33,967 bases of DNA, taken from positions 1 through 33,967 of the forward strand of contig NZ_AEYF01000011.1 of the NCBI RefSeq assembly GCF_000292525.1, read 5' to 3'. The DNA comes from Rhizobium sp. CCGE 510. Its GTDB lineage: Bacteria > Pseudomonadota > Alphaproteobacteria > Rhizobiales > Rhizobiaceae. Every line of letters starts with the position of its first letter. Position 1 is the stretch's first letter. The notes beneath the pieces are model-generated. The model made no database searches, was not told the DNA's origin, and saw only the letters and a program-made list of their open reading frames with translations. The position numbers were made by a program, and so were the translations under genes. Below are positions 22,749 through 30,349 of this stretch, piece by piece.

Positions 22749-22888
22749 GCCCCTCATCCGCCTGCCGGCACCTTCTCCCCGTAAACGGGGCGAAGGGGAT
22801 ATGCCGCGACCTCTCCGTCCCTCGCCAACATCTCGCATTGCACGTCCCCTCTCCCCGTCAAAACGGGGAGAGGGCTAGGGTGAGGGGC
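22749..22888. repeat. RIME-like intergenic palindromic element
   Basis: The outer arms GCCCCTCATCC and GGGTGAGGGGC are inverted. Inside are a CCCCGT/ACGGGG hairpin around 22776-22790 and a 12-bp perfect stem, CCCTCTCCCCGT/ACGGGGAGAGGG, with loop CAAA at 22847-22874. It is related to, but distinct from, the elements near the left end. It separates the IclR gene from the amidohydrolase and might attenuate transcription between them. Confidence 0.7.
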
Positions 22889-22996
22889 AGCCGCGGACGC
22901 CAACTGAACTGCAACACCTGACGTCAGGAATTTCTATTTGAACAATCCATTCACCGGGGATAGCTTGCGGCACAGCCAGCCTTGGAGGAGAAAAGC

Positions 22997-23833
22997 GTGC
23001 TCATCGACACCCACCTGCACATCATCGATCGGGCGGCGCTGCCTTATCCCTGGCTCTCCGGCGTCCCGGATCTCGATCATGACTTTCTCTATGAGACCTA
23101 CGCGGCCGAGGCGCGGCGCTGCGGCATTACCACGGCGCTGCACATGGAGGTCGACGTCGATCCCGCCGCGATGCAGGGCGAGACCGATCACATCGCCGGC
23201 ATCGCCGGGAAGGAAGGCAGCCTGATTGCCGGCGCCATCGTCTCCTGCCGGCCGGAAGAGCAAGGTTTTGCCGCCTATCTCGAGCGGCAAAAGGCCGATC
23301 GCTTCGTCAAGGGGTTCCGCCGCGTGCTGCATGTCGTGCCCGACGATGTGTCGGAAGGCGCCCTGTTCCGCGAAAATATCCGGCGCATCGGCGGCAGTGG
23401 CCTGACCTTCGACCTTTGCACATTGCCGCACCAGGCGGGCCGCGTGACCGCCCTCGTCGATCTGGCGCCCGATGTGCAGTTCGTGCTCGACCATTGCGGC
23501 GTGCCGGATATCCGCTCCGATGCGTTCGAGCCATGGAAAGCCGGCCTCTCGGAGATTGCCCGGCGGCCGAACGTCGTCTGCAAGGTCTCCGGCGTCGTTG
23601 CCTATGCCGATGCCAAGACATGGACGGCGCAAACGCTGCGGCCCTATATCGAACATGTGATTGCAAGTTTCGGCTGGGATCGTGCCGTCTGGGGCAGCGA
23701 TTGGCCGGTCTGCACGCTCGGCGGCGGCCTGTCCACCTGGGTCGCGGCGACCCACGCCGTGCTCTCCGGCAGCAGCGAGGCGGAGCGGTCCAAGCTGCTT
23801 TTCGCCAACGCACAGCGTCTCTGGTCGCTTTGA
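22997..23833 (+). CDS. amidohydrolase family 2 protein, probable L-fuconolactonase
   Basis: A 278-residue TIM-barrel metal hydrolase of the COG3618 type. Motifs are DTHLH at the N-terminus (metal His pair), the KGFRRVLH region with strand-end Lys and His, LDHCGVPD (His) and WGSDWPVC near the end (metal Asp). The L-fuconolactonase characterised in Xanthomonas belongs here and opens L-fucono-1,4-lactone to L-fuconate, the substrate of the dehydratase encoded nearby. Other sugar lactones are possible. The start is GTG 22997: GGAGGAG lies at 22984-22990, six bases before it, and the protein then begins at VLIDTHLH as family members do. An in-frame TTG at 22982 would place the ribosome site inside the gene. 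Confidence 0.83.
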   Translation: MLIDTHLHIIDRAALPYPWLSGVPDLDHDFLYETYAAEARRCGITTALHMEVDVDPAAMQGETDHIAGIAGKEGSLIAGAIVSCRPEEQGFAAYLERQKADRFVKGFRRVLHVVPDDVSEGALFRENIRRIGGSGLTFDLCTLPHQAGRVTALVDLAPDVQFVLDHCGVPDIRSDAFEPWKAGLSEIARRPNVVCKVSGVVAYADAKTWTAQTLRPYIEHVIASFGWDRAVWGSDWPVCTLGGGLSTWVAATHAVLSGSSEAERSKLLFANAQRLWSL

Positions 23834-23862
23834 CGTTACAAAACCAAGCAACCGGGCTTAAA

Positions 23863-23887
23863 GCCGTGCCATTTCGGCCTGTTTTTT
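23863..23887 (+). terminator. weak candidate terminator after the amidohydrolase gene
   Basis: A short GCCG/CGGC stem (23863-23878) with an 8-base loop is followed by CCTG and six T residues at 23882-23887. The stem is only four pairs, so this is tentative. Confidence 0.3.
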
Positions 23888-24036
23888 GTACCGTTCTGGA
23901 ACAAAACAGCTGCAATATTCTGCCTTAACGCTATCTGCATGCAAGCAATTGCTAGCCTTATTTTTCTCGGCTAAAAGTTGTTGACACGGATATGGCGAAT
24001 AACCCCGTGTCCGCGGCCTTCAGGAGGGAAAATGAA

Positions 24037-24441
24037 ATGAAAGAAGAACCACATTCCGTCGATGTTCACGTCGGAAAGACCATCCGTATCCAGCGTCTGT
24101 TGAGGAAAGTTTCTCAAACGGAACTGGGCGATCGTGTCGGCGTAACGTTCCAGCAGATCCAGAAATACGAAAAGGGTTCCAACCGCGTTTCCGCCAGCAT
24201 GCTGGTTGAAATCGCCGGCGCGCTGAAGGTCGATGTCAGGACGTTTTTCGACGATCTGTCGGCCCCCGATACGGCCAACGACAACCTGGCTCCCAGCGAG
24301 GAATTCATTATTTCGCGCGAAGGTGTGCTTCTGAATGCTGCGTTCTTTTCGATCAAGAACGAAGCTCTTCGCAAGAAGATCCTGAAGCTCGTCCAGGCGA
24401 TTGCCAACACCGAACAGATGGACGGCGAAGCGGCCGAATAA
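24037..24441 (+). CDS. XRE-family helix-turn-helix regulator
   Basis: A 134-residue protein with an N-terminal Cro/C1-type domain (about 8-70): HVGKTIRIQRLLRKVSQTELGDRVGVTFQQIQKYEKGSNRVSASMLVEIAGALKV. The pattern is that of the rhizobial XRE proteins with a VTFQQIQKYEKG recognition helix. The C-terminal part is helical (FSIKNEALRKKILKLVQAIANTEQ) and may mediate dimers. AGGAGG lies 10 bases before ATG 24037. An in-frame ATG at 23992 would add 15 residues but has no ribosome site. It is convergent with the next small gene. Targets are unknown. Confidence 0.88.
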   Translation: MKEEPHSVDVHVGKTIRIQRLLRKVSQTELGDRVGVTFQQIQKYEKGSNRVSASMLVEIAGALKVDVRTFFDDLSAPDTANDNLAPSEEFIISREGVLLNAAFFSIKNEALRKKILKLVQAIANTEQMDGEAAE

Positions 24442-24481
24442 ACCAGGTCTCTTCACGCGATCTGGGCGGACCGCATCGGGG

Positions 24482-24748
24482 TTAATGGCGATCGATCAGG
24501 ATTAGATTCTCGCTGGCATCCTTCATTGCGATCTTGGCTTTGCTGCCGACCAGCTTCTCGAGATTGACGTCAAGCTCCCTGTCGGGATCTATGCCGTCCC
24601 AATCGATGACGACCTGCAGCAGCGCCATGTTCGTCAGGTGCATCAGATTACGCAGCTGAAGCTTTTCAGCCTCCTCCTTGGCCGCCGACAGCAGCCGGAA
24701 GATTCTTGCGTATTGGCTGCCGGTACCTTCATTGCGTTGTTCAAACAT
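24482..24748 (-). CDS. small conserved-type protein of unknown function
   Basis: An 88-residue protein that I do not recognise. It is helical in the first half (SQYARIFRLLSAAKEEAEKLQLRNLMHLTNMALLQVVIDW) and acidic later (DGIDPDRELDVNLEKLV). No signal or membrane segment is seen. GGGGCGGAAACG precedes the ATG. It starts 66 bases after the end of tfuA on the same strand, so it could be the last gene of the YcaO/TfuA unit. The segment EAEKLQLRNLMHLTNMALLQ reads like a small helical partner protein. Confidence 0.68.
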   Translation of the reverse strand: MFEQRNEGTGSQYARIFRLLSAAKEEAEKLQLRNLMHLTNMALLQVVIDWDGIDPDRELDVNLEKLVGSKAKIAMKDASENLILIDRH

Positions 24749-24814
24749 CGTTTCCGCCCCTTTGGCCGTGAAACCCTACGATTCCATCACTGCTGCATCT
24801 TTCAGCCGCGACCG

Positions 24815-25558
24815 TTATTCAAGCGTTACAGGAACCGCATTGCGCGTGACTTCGGCGTGCAGAAGCTCCCAATGCGAGGTCGCGGCAAAGCGCCAGTCAC
24901 GATTGACGGGAAAGAATTCGTCCCGGCGCAGCCATTCCAGCACCAGTCGGGCATCGTTGCGCTTGCGCTCGACGCGGCTTCCGCGGATTGCGGCGAGGAT
25001 CTGGTCGCGGCGCGGCTTGCGGAAATGGCACTCGTCGGCGACCTTGGCGTAGGTGCGCTCGGAAAAATGCAGAAAACGGCCGGCAAGGAGCAGTTTCTTG
25101 CGCTCGCCCGACGAGATCTCGCCGCCGGCAAGAAGCGCGTCGATCGTCGGCTCGAAATCGACCCAGGGCACGGAGAGCGGCAGCCAGCCGAGCGCCTGCG
25201 GCGCATGCACCAGCGCGACGGCCTCGTCGTCGAGCAGCCGACCTGCCTCGTAATCTTCGAAGATCGAGCCGAGCCCGACCATGCCGAAGGGGCCGCATTC
25301 GGCCGCCCGTAACGCGCCCATGCTGGCGCCGCCGGCAACGGCGACGTCGTGTTCGAGGGCGAAAAGAATTTCCTTGTGCCAGACCGAAGGCAGATCGCCG
25401 AAATAGCCGTCGACGAGGCCGATGGCGGTGGCGCCGTCGTGAACGGCCTTGAGGATGTCACCGCAAGCGGCCGGCGGCCGGAAATCGATGCGCGGGGACA
25501 CGGCGCGCGCAGCAGTGAGATCGCTGCCAAGGCTCGGGCCGACGAACAGCACCTTCAT
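24815..25558 (-). CDS. tfuA: TfuA-like protein, YcaO partner
   Basis: A 247-residue TfuA-domain protein. The conserved core is VDGYFGDLPSVWHKEILFAL, then VAVAGGASMGALRAAEC and GMVGLGSIFEDYEAG. TfuA was first named in the trifolitoxin locus of Rhizobium leguminosarum. In archaea and actinobacteria, TfuA works with YcaO to turn a backbone amide into a thioamide, probably by helping deliver sulfur. The ATG overlaps the YcaO stop by four bases, so the two are translationally coupled, as known pairs are. The C-terminal 80 residues (after HFRKPRRDQ) are less conserved. A thioamide product here is inference. Confidence 0.9.
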   Translation of the reverse strand: MKVLFVGPSLGSDLTAARAVSPRIDFRPPAACGDILKAVHDGATAIGLVDGYFGDLPSVWHKEILFALEHDVAVAGGASMGALRAAECGPFGMVGLGSIFEDYEAGRLLDDEAVALVHAPQALGWLPLSVPWVDFEPTIDALLAGGEISSGERKKLLLAGRFLHFSERTYAKVADECHFRKPRRDQILAAIRGSRVERKRNDARLVLEWLRRDEFFPVNRDWRFAATSHWELLHAEVTRNAVPVTLE

Positions 25559-26880
25559 GACTGGGCTCCTTTCAGGGTGTTGACCGCGCGCATGCCGAGC
25601 TGAATGTACCGGCCCGAGATATCGACCTCCAGGCCGGGCACGATCACCCTGACGACCGAGACCGGCAGGGTCCGATGCGCAAACGGCACGACGACGATCT
25701 GCTCGATGCCGGTTGCCGCCAGCCGCTCGGCAATCTGGCCGATGGTTTCCTGGATCGTCGCCGCACGGCGATCACGAGCCTGGAACGCGCGCATCCGGCC
25801 GTCGCCTTCGCAGAGTTCGACCACCTGCTGCATCGCGGCACTCTGATCGAGCCGCTGATAGATGCGCGGCGAGAAATCGTCACGGCTGCCGGCAATCGCG
25901 GTCAGCCGGCTTTGCGCTGCTTCGGTGATGGCGCGCAGCGCCGCGCGCACCGGGTCGGGATGGCAGCCGCAGCCGCCGCAGACATGCGCCCAGCGCGCGT
26001 CGACACGATCGGAAAGATTGCCGGGCATGATGACGGCCAAAAAAGCGGGAATGCCGATATCCGTGGTCATGTCGAGCAGCAGCAGCCGCATGCCGGCGCG
26101 GGTGATCCGATCGGTCATGATATCGATGACCGCATCGTCGAAGGAGGCGGGGTCGATGCGGCTTTCCTTCAGCCGCTGCGGCGATTTCAGCTGGGTCAAG
26201 GCCCAGGCGTCACGCTCCACCAGCTCGCAAAGCCCATGCAGGACCGCTTCGGACGGCGTGTTGCCGGAGGCGAGCCCATCGCTCGACTGCTCGAAGCCCG
26301 GCGGCCTTTCGCCGCGATGATCGAGGCCGACGAGCCACCAGGGCACGAAGACGCTGCTGCCGGAAAGGATGTCGAGCCCGGAGCACCAGGGAATAAGACC
26401 GCTGCCGATCTCGTCCGGCGCGCAGCGGGCGACATTGTCGAGATCGATCATGGCGGCATGTTCCGCCCGCATGCTCGCGGTCGTCGCCAGTGTCAGGTCG
26501 GCCGGGGGGATTTCGGCGATCCGCGTCTCGATCGCTTCCATGGCGGCCGAGGTCATGGCGGCATCATTGTCGATACCCTTACCCTGGAAGACCGAAAGCG
26601 TATGGCTATTGGGCCGCGTCGCGAAGGCGACGGGGATGTTCAACACGTCAAGCGCGGTCAGCAGACCGACGCGCGTGATGCCGAATTCGCGCAGATGCGG
26701 CCTGATGGCCGCCAAGGTTTGCGCGGGTGTGACGGCGCGGTCGTGATAGTCGCTGACGCCGGCCGATGATCGTTTGAGGTCACCGGCAAGCGTTTCCATC
26801 TCTTTCTTTTCACACAATTCCGGACGCAAAACCGCTTCACACTTTTGCTGGAATTGCTCTAGATCGGTGAAAACGGACAT
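25555..26880 (-). CDS. ycaO: YcaO-domain protein, probable thioamide-forming or azoline-type cyclodehydratase
   Basis: A 441-residue YcaO protein. Recognisable ATP/Mg-binding elements are AAMEAIETRIAE (about 134-145), LHGLCELVERDAW (about 238-250) and HPDPVRAALRAITEAAQSRLT (about 320-340). YcaO enzymes phosphorylate amide oxygens of peptides, leading to azolines, amidines or, with TfuA, thioamides. No E1-like or ocin-ThiF partner is encoded, which favours thioamidation. CGGCGC before HPDP is Cys-rich compared with the usual Gly-x-Gly-x-His and might bind metal or sulfur. The N-terminal 60 residues precede the family core. It starts 13 bases after a 47-residue peptide gene and overlaps tfuA by four bases. 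Confidence 0.92.
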   Translation of the reverse strand: MSVFTDLEQFQQKCEAVLRPELCEKKEMETLAGDLKRSSAGVSDYHDRAVTPAQTLAAIRPHLREFGITRVGLLTALDVLNIPVAFATRPNSHTLSVFQGKGIDNDAAMTSAAMEAIETRIAEIPPADLTLATTASMRAEHAAMIDLDNVARCAPDEIGSGLIPWCSGLDILSGSSVFVPWWLVGLDHRGERPPGFEQSSDGLASGNTPSEAVLHGLCELVERDAWALTQLKSPQRLKESRIDPASFDDAVIDIMTDRITRAGMRLLLLDMTTDIGIPAFLAVIMPGNLSDRVDARWAHVCGGCGCHPDPVRAALRAITEAAQSRLTAIAGSRDDFSPRIYQRLDQSAAMQQVVELCEGDGRMRAFQARDRRAATIQETIGQIAERLAATGIEQIVVVPFAHRTLPVSVVRVIVPGLEVDISGRYIQLGMRAVNTLKGAQS

Positions 26881-26893
26881 ACCTATCTGTTCC

Positions 26894-27037
26894 TTAGCGG
26901 AACCTCAGCGCATGCGTCAGGCTTTCGAGCGCATTGGCGGAAACGTTGAGTTCATCTTGTTTCATCGCCGCTCTGGCAGCTGCAGAGAAGCGAATGGACT
27001 GTGTCTGAACTGCGGTGGTTTCAGCATTCGTCTTCAT
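26894..27037 (-). CDS. 47-residue peptide, candidate RiPP precursor
   Basis: A short minus-strand gene of 48 codons including the stop. CGGAGATGAAAC sits directly before its ATG, a good ribosome site. The peptide begins MKTNAETTAVQTQSIRFSA, continues with an amphipathic-looking stretch rich in Ala (AARAAMKQDELNV) and ends in THALRFR. It has no Cys, no signal peptide and no Gly-Gly site. It stops 13 bases before ycaO and is almost certainly co-transcribed. Size and place match precursor peptides of YcaO clusters, with the N-terminal part as leader and the Ala/Ser/Leu-rich C-terminal part as possible core. I see no sequence match to known precursors, so the role is inference. Confidence 0.62.
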   Translation of the reverse strand: MKTNAETTAVQTQSIRFSAAARAAMKQDELNVSANALESLTHALRFR

Positions 27038-27139
27038 GTTTCATCTCCGATTGGTCGGGCAGCTCACTGCCGTTAACCATCGGAGGGAAACATTGCCTGC
27101 GTCATTTAAGCGTTACAGGCTTCGTTAAAAGGCGGTGCA

Positions 27140-29092
27140 TCAAGGAAGACCGGCGAGTTGCAGGCCCTTTATCAGCGGTTCTGTGAAGGCCGGATCGCGA
27201 TCGGGGACGAAATGACGGATATCCTCGCTACGGAAATCGGGGAAGTTTTCCAGAACGGTCCGGGCATAGTTCTGCGCCTTTCCGGTATCGCCCGCCATCG
27301 CATGCGAAGCGGCAAGCAGACGCGCTGTCGCCTGTTTGGTCTTCACCGGTTCCAGTGCGTCGATCGCTTTTTCATACTCTTCGCGCATGAAGTGGATGCC
27401 GCCGAGGTTCCAGTAATAATAGTCCGGCGGCAGTGGATTGAGCTTGAAGGCCGCGCGGCTGAGCTCCAGTGCCCGGTCGAAATCGCCGTCATGAGAAAGC
27501 GCGTCGGCGAAATCGGCGAGGATGTCGGCATCGTTGGGATTAAGATCCTGGGCCTGCTGGAAATATTCCAGGCTTTGGTCGAAGCGGCGGCGATAAAGCG
27601 CCACGAAGCCAAGCTCGCGGTAGGCCCGGCCGCTGTTCGGGTCGGACTGCTGCGCAAGCCGGGCGGCACCGTTCGCCTCATCGAGCAGTTCCTTGTCGCG
27701 CATGCCGCGGATCAGCCATTCCATGCCGAGCGCGCGCGACACGCCGGCATGGGCGGCCGAGAAATGCTCATAACGATTGAGCGAGGATTTAAACCATTTG
27801 CGCGCCTGGCGCAGATGCTGCAGGTCGGTCTGGGCGATCAGCCGCTTGCCTTCGAGATAGAGACGATAGGCAGAGGCCGGCGCCTCACCGATCGGCATCG
27901 CCAGTTCGTGGCGCTCGATCGTGTCGGCGAGCGAGGAGACGATCCGCCGCGTCAGATGTGCGAAGGATTCGCTGATTTTCTGCATGACCAACGGCAGTTC
28001 CAGCGCCCAGATCACCTCAGATGTCGTCGTCCGGGTCAGCCGGCACGTGGCAAAGACATCCTCGTCGCGGCCCTGAATGGTGACATAGACCGCATAGTCG
28101 AAACTGAGGTCGAGTGGGCCGGGCACGGCACGCGCCGGGTCGATCGAGCGGCTGAGGATTTCCAGGCTCGTATGCGCGGCAATCACCTTGAAGCCGCGCT
28201 GCTGGCTGAGGCCGATGGTGACGTCTTCGAGAAGCGCCCTGCCGACACGCTCCATCAAAGGATCGGTGAAGATGCTTTCCGGCGGCAGAATGATGATGCG
28301 CGGCTGGCCAAGCAGATCGGCATATATTCCAGGCACCGATGGGCGCTCCGGCACTGCCGCTTGTGCTGGGGGGATCAGACCGAGTTCGCGGGCGAGCGCT
28401 GTGGTGCTTTCCTCCGGCTCGGTGTCGAAGTCGTCCTTCAGCTGGCTCTTGCACTTCAGATAGGCCTGGCGGGCCGCAGCCGGATCGTTCATCCGGACAT
28501 GGGTGCGCATCAAGGCACGATAGGCCGTCTCACTGGCAGGATCGAGTTCCAGCAGGCGCTTGGCAAGTGCGACCTGCTCTTCATCAGACCTGTCTTCTGA
28601 CGTCTCGATCAGCCGCGTGAGATGGGCGGTGCGCAATTCGTCGATACGCTGGCGCTCGAAAGTCAGCCAGTCCTCGGCGCCCTGCGTCGGCGATTTGGCG
28701 CCTTCCAGCAGTTCGCCGTTCAGCATATCGCTGTCTTCGGGGGCGAGCGGCGCTTTCTGCTTCAGAAGATGAACGTCGACCTCCCAGCCGTCCGCAAGCC
28801 CGATATGGGTTCGGGTCGCTGCAAGCAGCGGTGGAAGGTCGGCGGGAATGCTCTGCTCGATACGCGACAGCAGCTGGCGTAGGCTGCCGGCGCGTTTTTC
28901 CGGCAGTTCAGATTGCCAAAGCTGCCGCCTGACGGTTTCGCGGTCCAGTTCGAGATTGGCTTCGGCGGCGAGCATGGCGAGGAGAAAATAAGACTTCTCC
29001 GGCAAGGGGAGTTCCCTCCCCGCTGCCAGCAGCCTCGGTCTTCCGAGCAGGCACAGCCTGTTCGTCGACATCTGTCCGGATGTCCGTTGCAT
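27140..29092 (-). CDS. SARP/BTAD-type transcriptional regulator with TPR domain
   Basis: About 650 residues. The N-terminus (LCLLGRPRLLAAGRELPLPEKSYFLLAMLA, then ETVRRQLWQ and SLRQLLSRIEQ) is an OmpR-like winged helix as in SARP regulators. It is followed by the bacterial transcriptional activator (BTAD) TPR domain with ALAKRLLELDPASETAYRALMRTH and QAYLKCKSQLKDDF. The middle (IIILPPESIFTDPLMERVGRALLEDVTIGLSQ) resembles the TolB-N-like segment of CadC/cyclase-type regulators. The C-terminal third holds TPRs (GFVALYRRRFDQSLEYFQQAQDLNPNDADILADFADAL). Possible starts are GTG 29104, ATG 29092 and ATG 29071; 29092 is my choice, with AGGGG upstream. It lies upstream of the peptide-ycaO-tfuA unit on the same strand with a 102-base gap, so it is the likely activator. 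The signal is unknown. Confidence 0.85.
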   Translation of the reverse strand: MQRTSGQMSTNRLCLLGRPRLLAAGRELPLPEKSYFLLAMLAAEANLELDRETVRRQLWQSELPEKRAGSLRQLLSRIEQSIPADLPPLLAATRTHIGLADGWEVDVHLLKQKAPLAPEDSDMLNGELLEGAKSPTQGAEDWLTFERQRIDELRTAHLTRLIETSEDRSDEEQVALAKRLLELDPASETAYRALMRTHVRMNDPAAARQAYLKCKSQLKDDFDTEPEESTTALARELGLIPPAQAAVPERPSVPGIYADLLGQPRIIILPPESIFTDPLMERVGRALLEDVTIGLSQQRGFKVIAAHTSLEILSRSIDPARAVPGPLDLSFDYAVYVTIQGRDEDVFATCRLTRTTTSEVIWALELPLVMQKISESFAHLTRRIVSSLADTIERHELAMPIGEAPASAYRLYLEGKRLIAQTDLQHLRQARKWFKSSLNRYEHFSAAHAGVSRALGMEWLIRGMRDKELLDEANGAARLAQQSDPNSGRAYRELGFVALYRRRFDQSLEYFQQAQDLNPNDADILADFADALSHDGDFDRALELSRAAFKLNPLPPDYYYWNLGGIHFMREEYEKAIDALEPVKTKQATARLLAASHAMAGDTGKAQNYARTVLENFPDFRSEDIRHFVPDRDPAFTEPLIKGLQLAGLP

Positions 29093-29104
29093 CCCGGTTC
29101 TCAC

Positions 29105-29332
29105 CCCTGAAAGCCAAGGCGCGCAAACGCAGCCGCCGCAGAAATCACGTTAGAGCTATAAGAGCGCCGCGCATAGCGGTTTTGCTATAAAAAGAAGAAT
29201 TTTCAGCGAATATTTGCATTTTCGCCTGTCGCTCGCCGAGAAGATGCTTCGCCAACACTTTCCGGCAGACGCATTTTGCCTTCTGTGACGCGGAGTTGTT
29301 TGAGCCGCCGCAGTCCTCCATGGCCAGCAGGC
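29105..29332. other. intergenic region upstream of the BTAD regulator
   Basis: Together with the following repeat, this forms a 347-base gap without genes. The part nearest the BTAD gene is AT-richer (GCTATAAAAAGAAGAATTTT around 29182-29204) and probably contains its promoter, but I could not fix -35 and -10 boxes. Confidence 0.4.
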
Positions 29333-29446
29333 TAGAACAGGATGATTTTCGGCCGGATCGGCCGAAAGTCCGAGTCCTGTTCTAAATTGGATAGTTAGAG
29401 CGTGTTGTCATCCGCAAACCGCTCGCGCTTTTCGGCATCATGCTCT
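29333..29446. repeat. rhizobial intergenic palindromic repeat (TAGAACAGGAT type)
   Basis: TAGAACAGGA and TCCTGTTCTA form the outer arms of an imperfect palindrome at 29333-29384, with CGGCC/GGCCG inside. It is followed at 29398-29444 by a second unit bounded by GAGCGTG and CATGCTC. This arrangement is a common dispersed element in Rhizobium genomes, here placed just after nadC, where it may help end transcription. Confidence 0.65.
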
Positions 29447-29451
29447 CAAAA

Positions 29452-30348
29452 TCACGACACCCGGGCGATCCGGGTCAGGCTTTCCGTCGCGGTTGCGGTC
29501 TCGACGAAATCGAGCCCGATATCCAGCACCGGCGCGCTGTGCGTCAGCCAGCCGACGGAAATGAGGTCGACGCCGGAAGCCGCGATTGCCGCAGCCGTTG
29601 CCGGCGTGACCCGGCCGGAGGCCTCGGTAATCGCCCGGCCGGCGACGATGGCGACGGCGTCGCGCAGTTGATCGGGCGTCATATTGTCGAGCAGAACGGC
29701 GTCGACACCCGTCTCCATCGCTTCGCGCAGCTGATCGAGAGTGTCTACCTCGACCTCGATCTTCACCAGGTGACCGACGCCGGCGCGCGCCCGGCGGATC
29801 GCTTCGGTGACGCCGCCTGATATGGCGACGTGATTGTCCTTGATCAGCACCGCGTCATGGAGCGCGAAGCGGTGGTTCATGCCGCCGCCGGCCCGTACCG
29901 CATATTTCTCCAGCGCCCGGAGTCCCGGCGTCGTTTTGCGCGTGCAGGCGACGGAGGCTTTGGTGTCGCGGATGGCGGCGGCAATCTCAGCCGTCACCGT
30001 CGCGATGCCCGAGAGATGGCCGAGGAAATTCAGCGCAGTGCGCTCAGCCGTCAGCAGGCCGCGTGACGGACCTTCGATGGTGGCGATTACGTCGCCCGGC
30101 TTGACCGCGTCGCCGTCCTGGAGATGCCGGCGCATGACGATCGCCGGATCGACGAGGGTGAAGGCGAGTTCGGCCGCATCGAGACCGGCGATTACACCCG
30201 GCTGGCGGGCGGCCATCACCACCGTCGAACGATGATCGTGGGGGATGACCGATGCCGAGGTGATATCGCCGGCAAGACCGAGATCTTCGAGCAGGGCTGC
30301 CCGGACCAAGGGTTCGACAATCAGGCGCGGAAGCGGGACGAGGTTCAT
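29452..30348 (-). CDS. nadC: nicotinate-nucleotide pyrophosphorylase (carboxylating)
   Basis: A 298-residue quinolinate phosphoribosyltransferase. It converts quinolinate and PRPP to nicotinate mononucleotide, the last step of the de novo branch. Family motifs are ALLEDLGLAGDITS, LLTAERTALNFLGHLSGIAT, ACTRKTTPGLRALEKYAVRAGGGMNHR, DAVLIKDNH, VEVDTLDQL, VLLDNM and EASGRVT. ATG 30348 lies two bases after the nadB stop (TGAGATG), implying tight coupling; the upstream in-frame extension to 30372 lies inside nadB and is rejected. Third gene of nadABC. Confidence 0.97.
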   Translation of the reverse strand: MNLVPLPRLIVEPLVRAALLEDLGLAGDITSASVIPHDHRSTVVMAARQPGVIAGLDAAELAFTLVDPAIVMRRHLQDGDAVKPGDVIATIEGPSRGLLTAERTALNFLGHLSGIATVTAEIAAAIRDTKASVACTRKTTPGLRALEKYAVRAGGGMNHRFALHDAVLIKDNHVAISGGVTEAIRRARAGVGHLVKIEVEVDTLDQLREAMETGVDAVLLDNMTPDQLRDAVAIVAGRAITEASGRVTPATAAAIAASGVDLISVGWLTHSAPVLDIGLDFVETATATESLTRIARVS

Positions 30349-30349
30349 C

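Noticed and set aside
23981..23994. TTGACA before the XRE gene considered as a -35 box.
   Set aside because: No acceptable -10 element lies 16-18 bases downstream, so I did not call a promoter.
24821..27119. A 12-base direct repeat, AAGCGTTACAGG, near both ends of the tfuA/ycaO segment (24821-24832 and 27108-27119), considered as an insertion scar.
   Set aside because: Many 12-base matches are expected by chance in 34 kb. One copy lies inside the tfuA coding end, and no element ends were seen.
29161..29200. Imperfect inverted sequences around GCTATAAGAG and TTTTGCTATA upstream of the BTAD gene, considered as an operator.
   Set aside because: The pairing is broken and asymmetric, and no second copy is seen.
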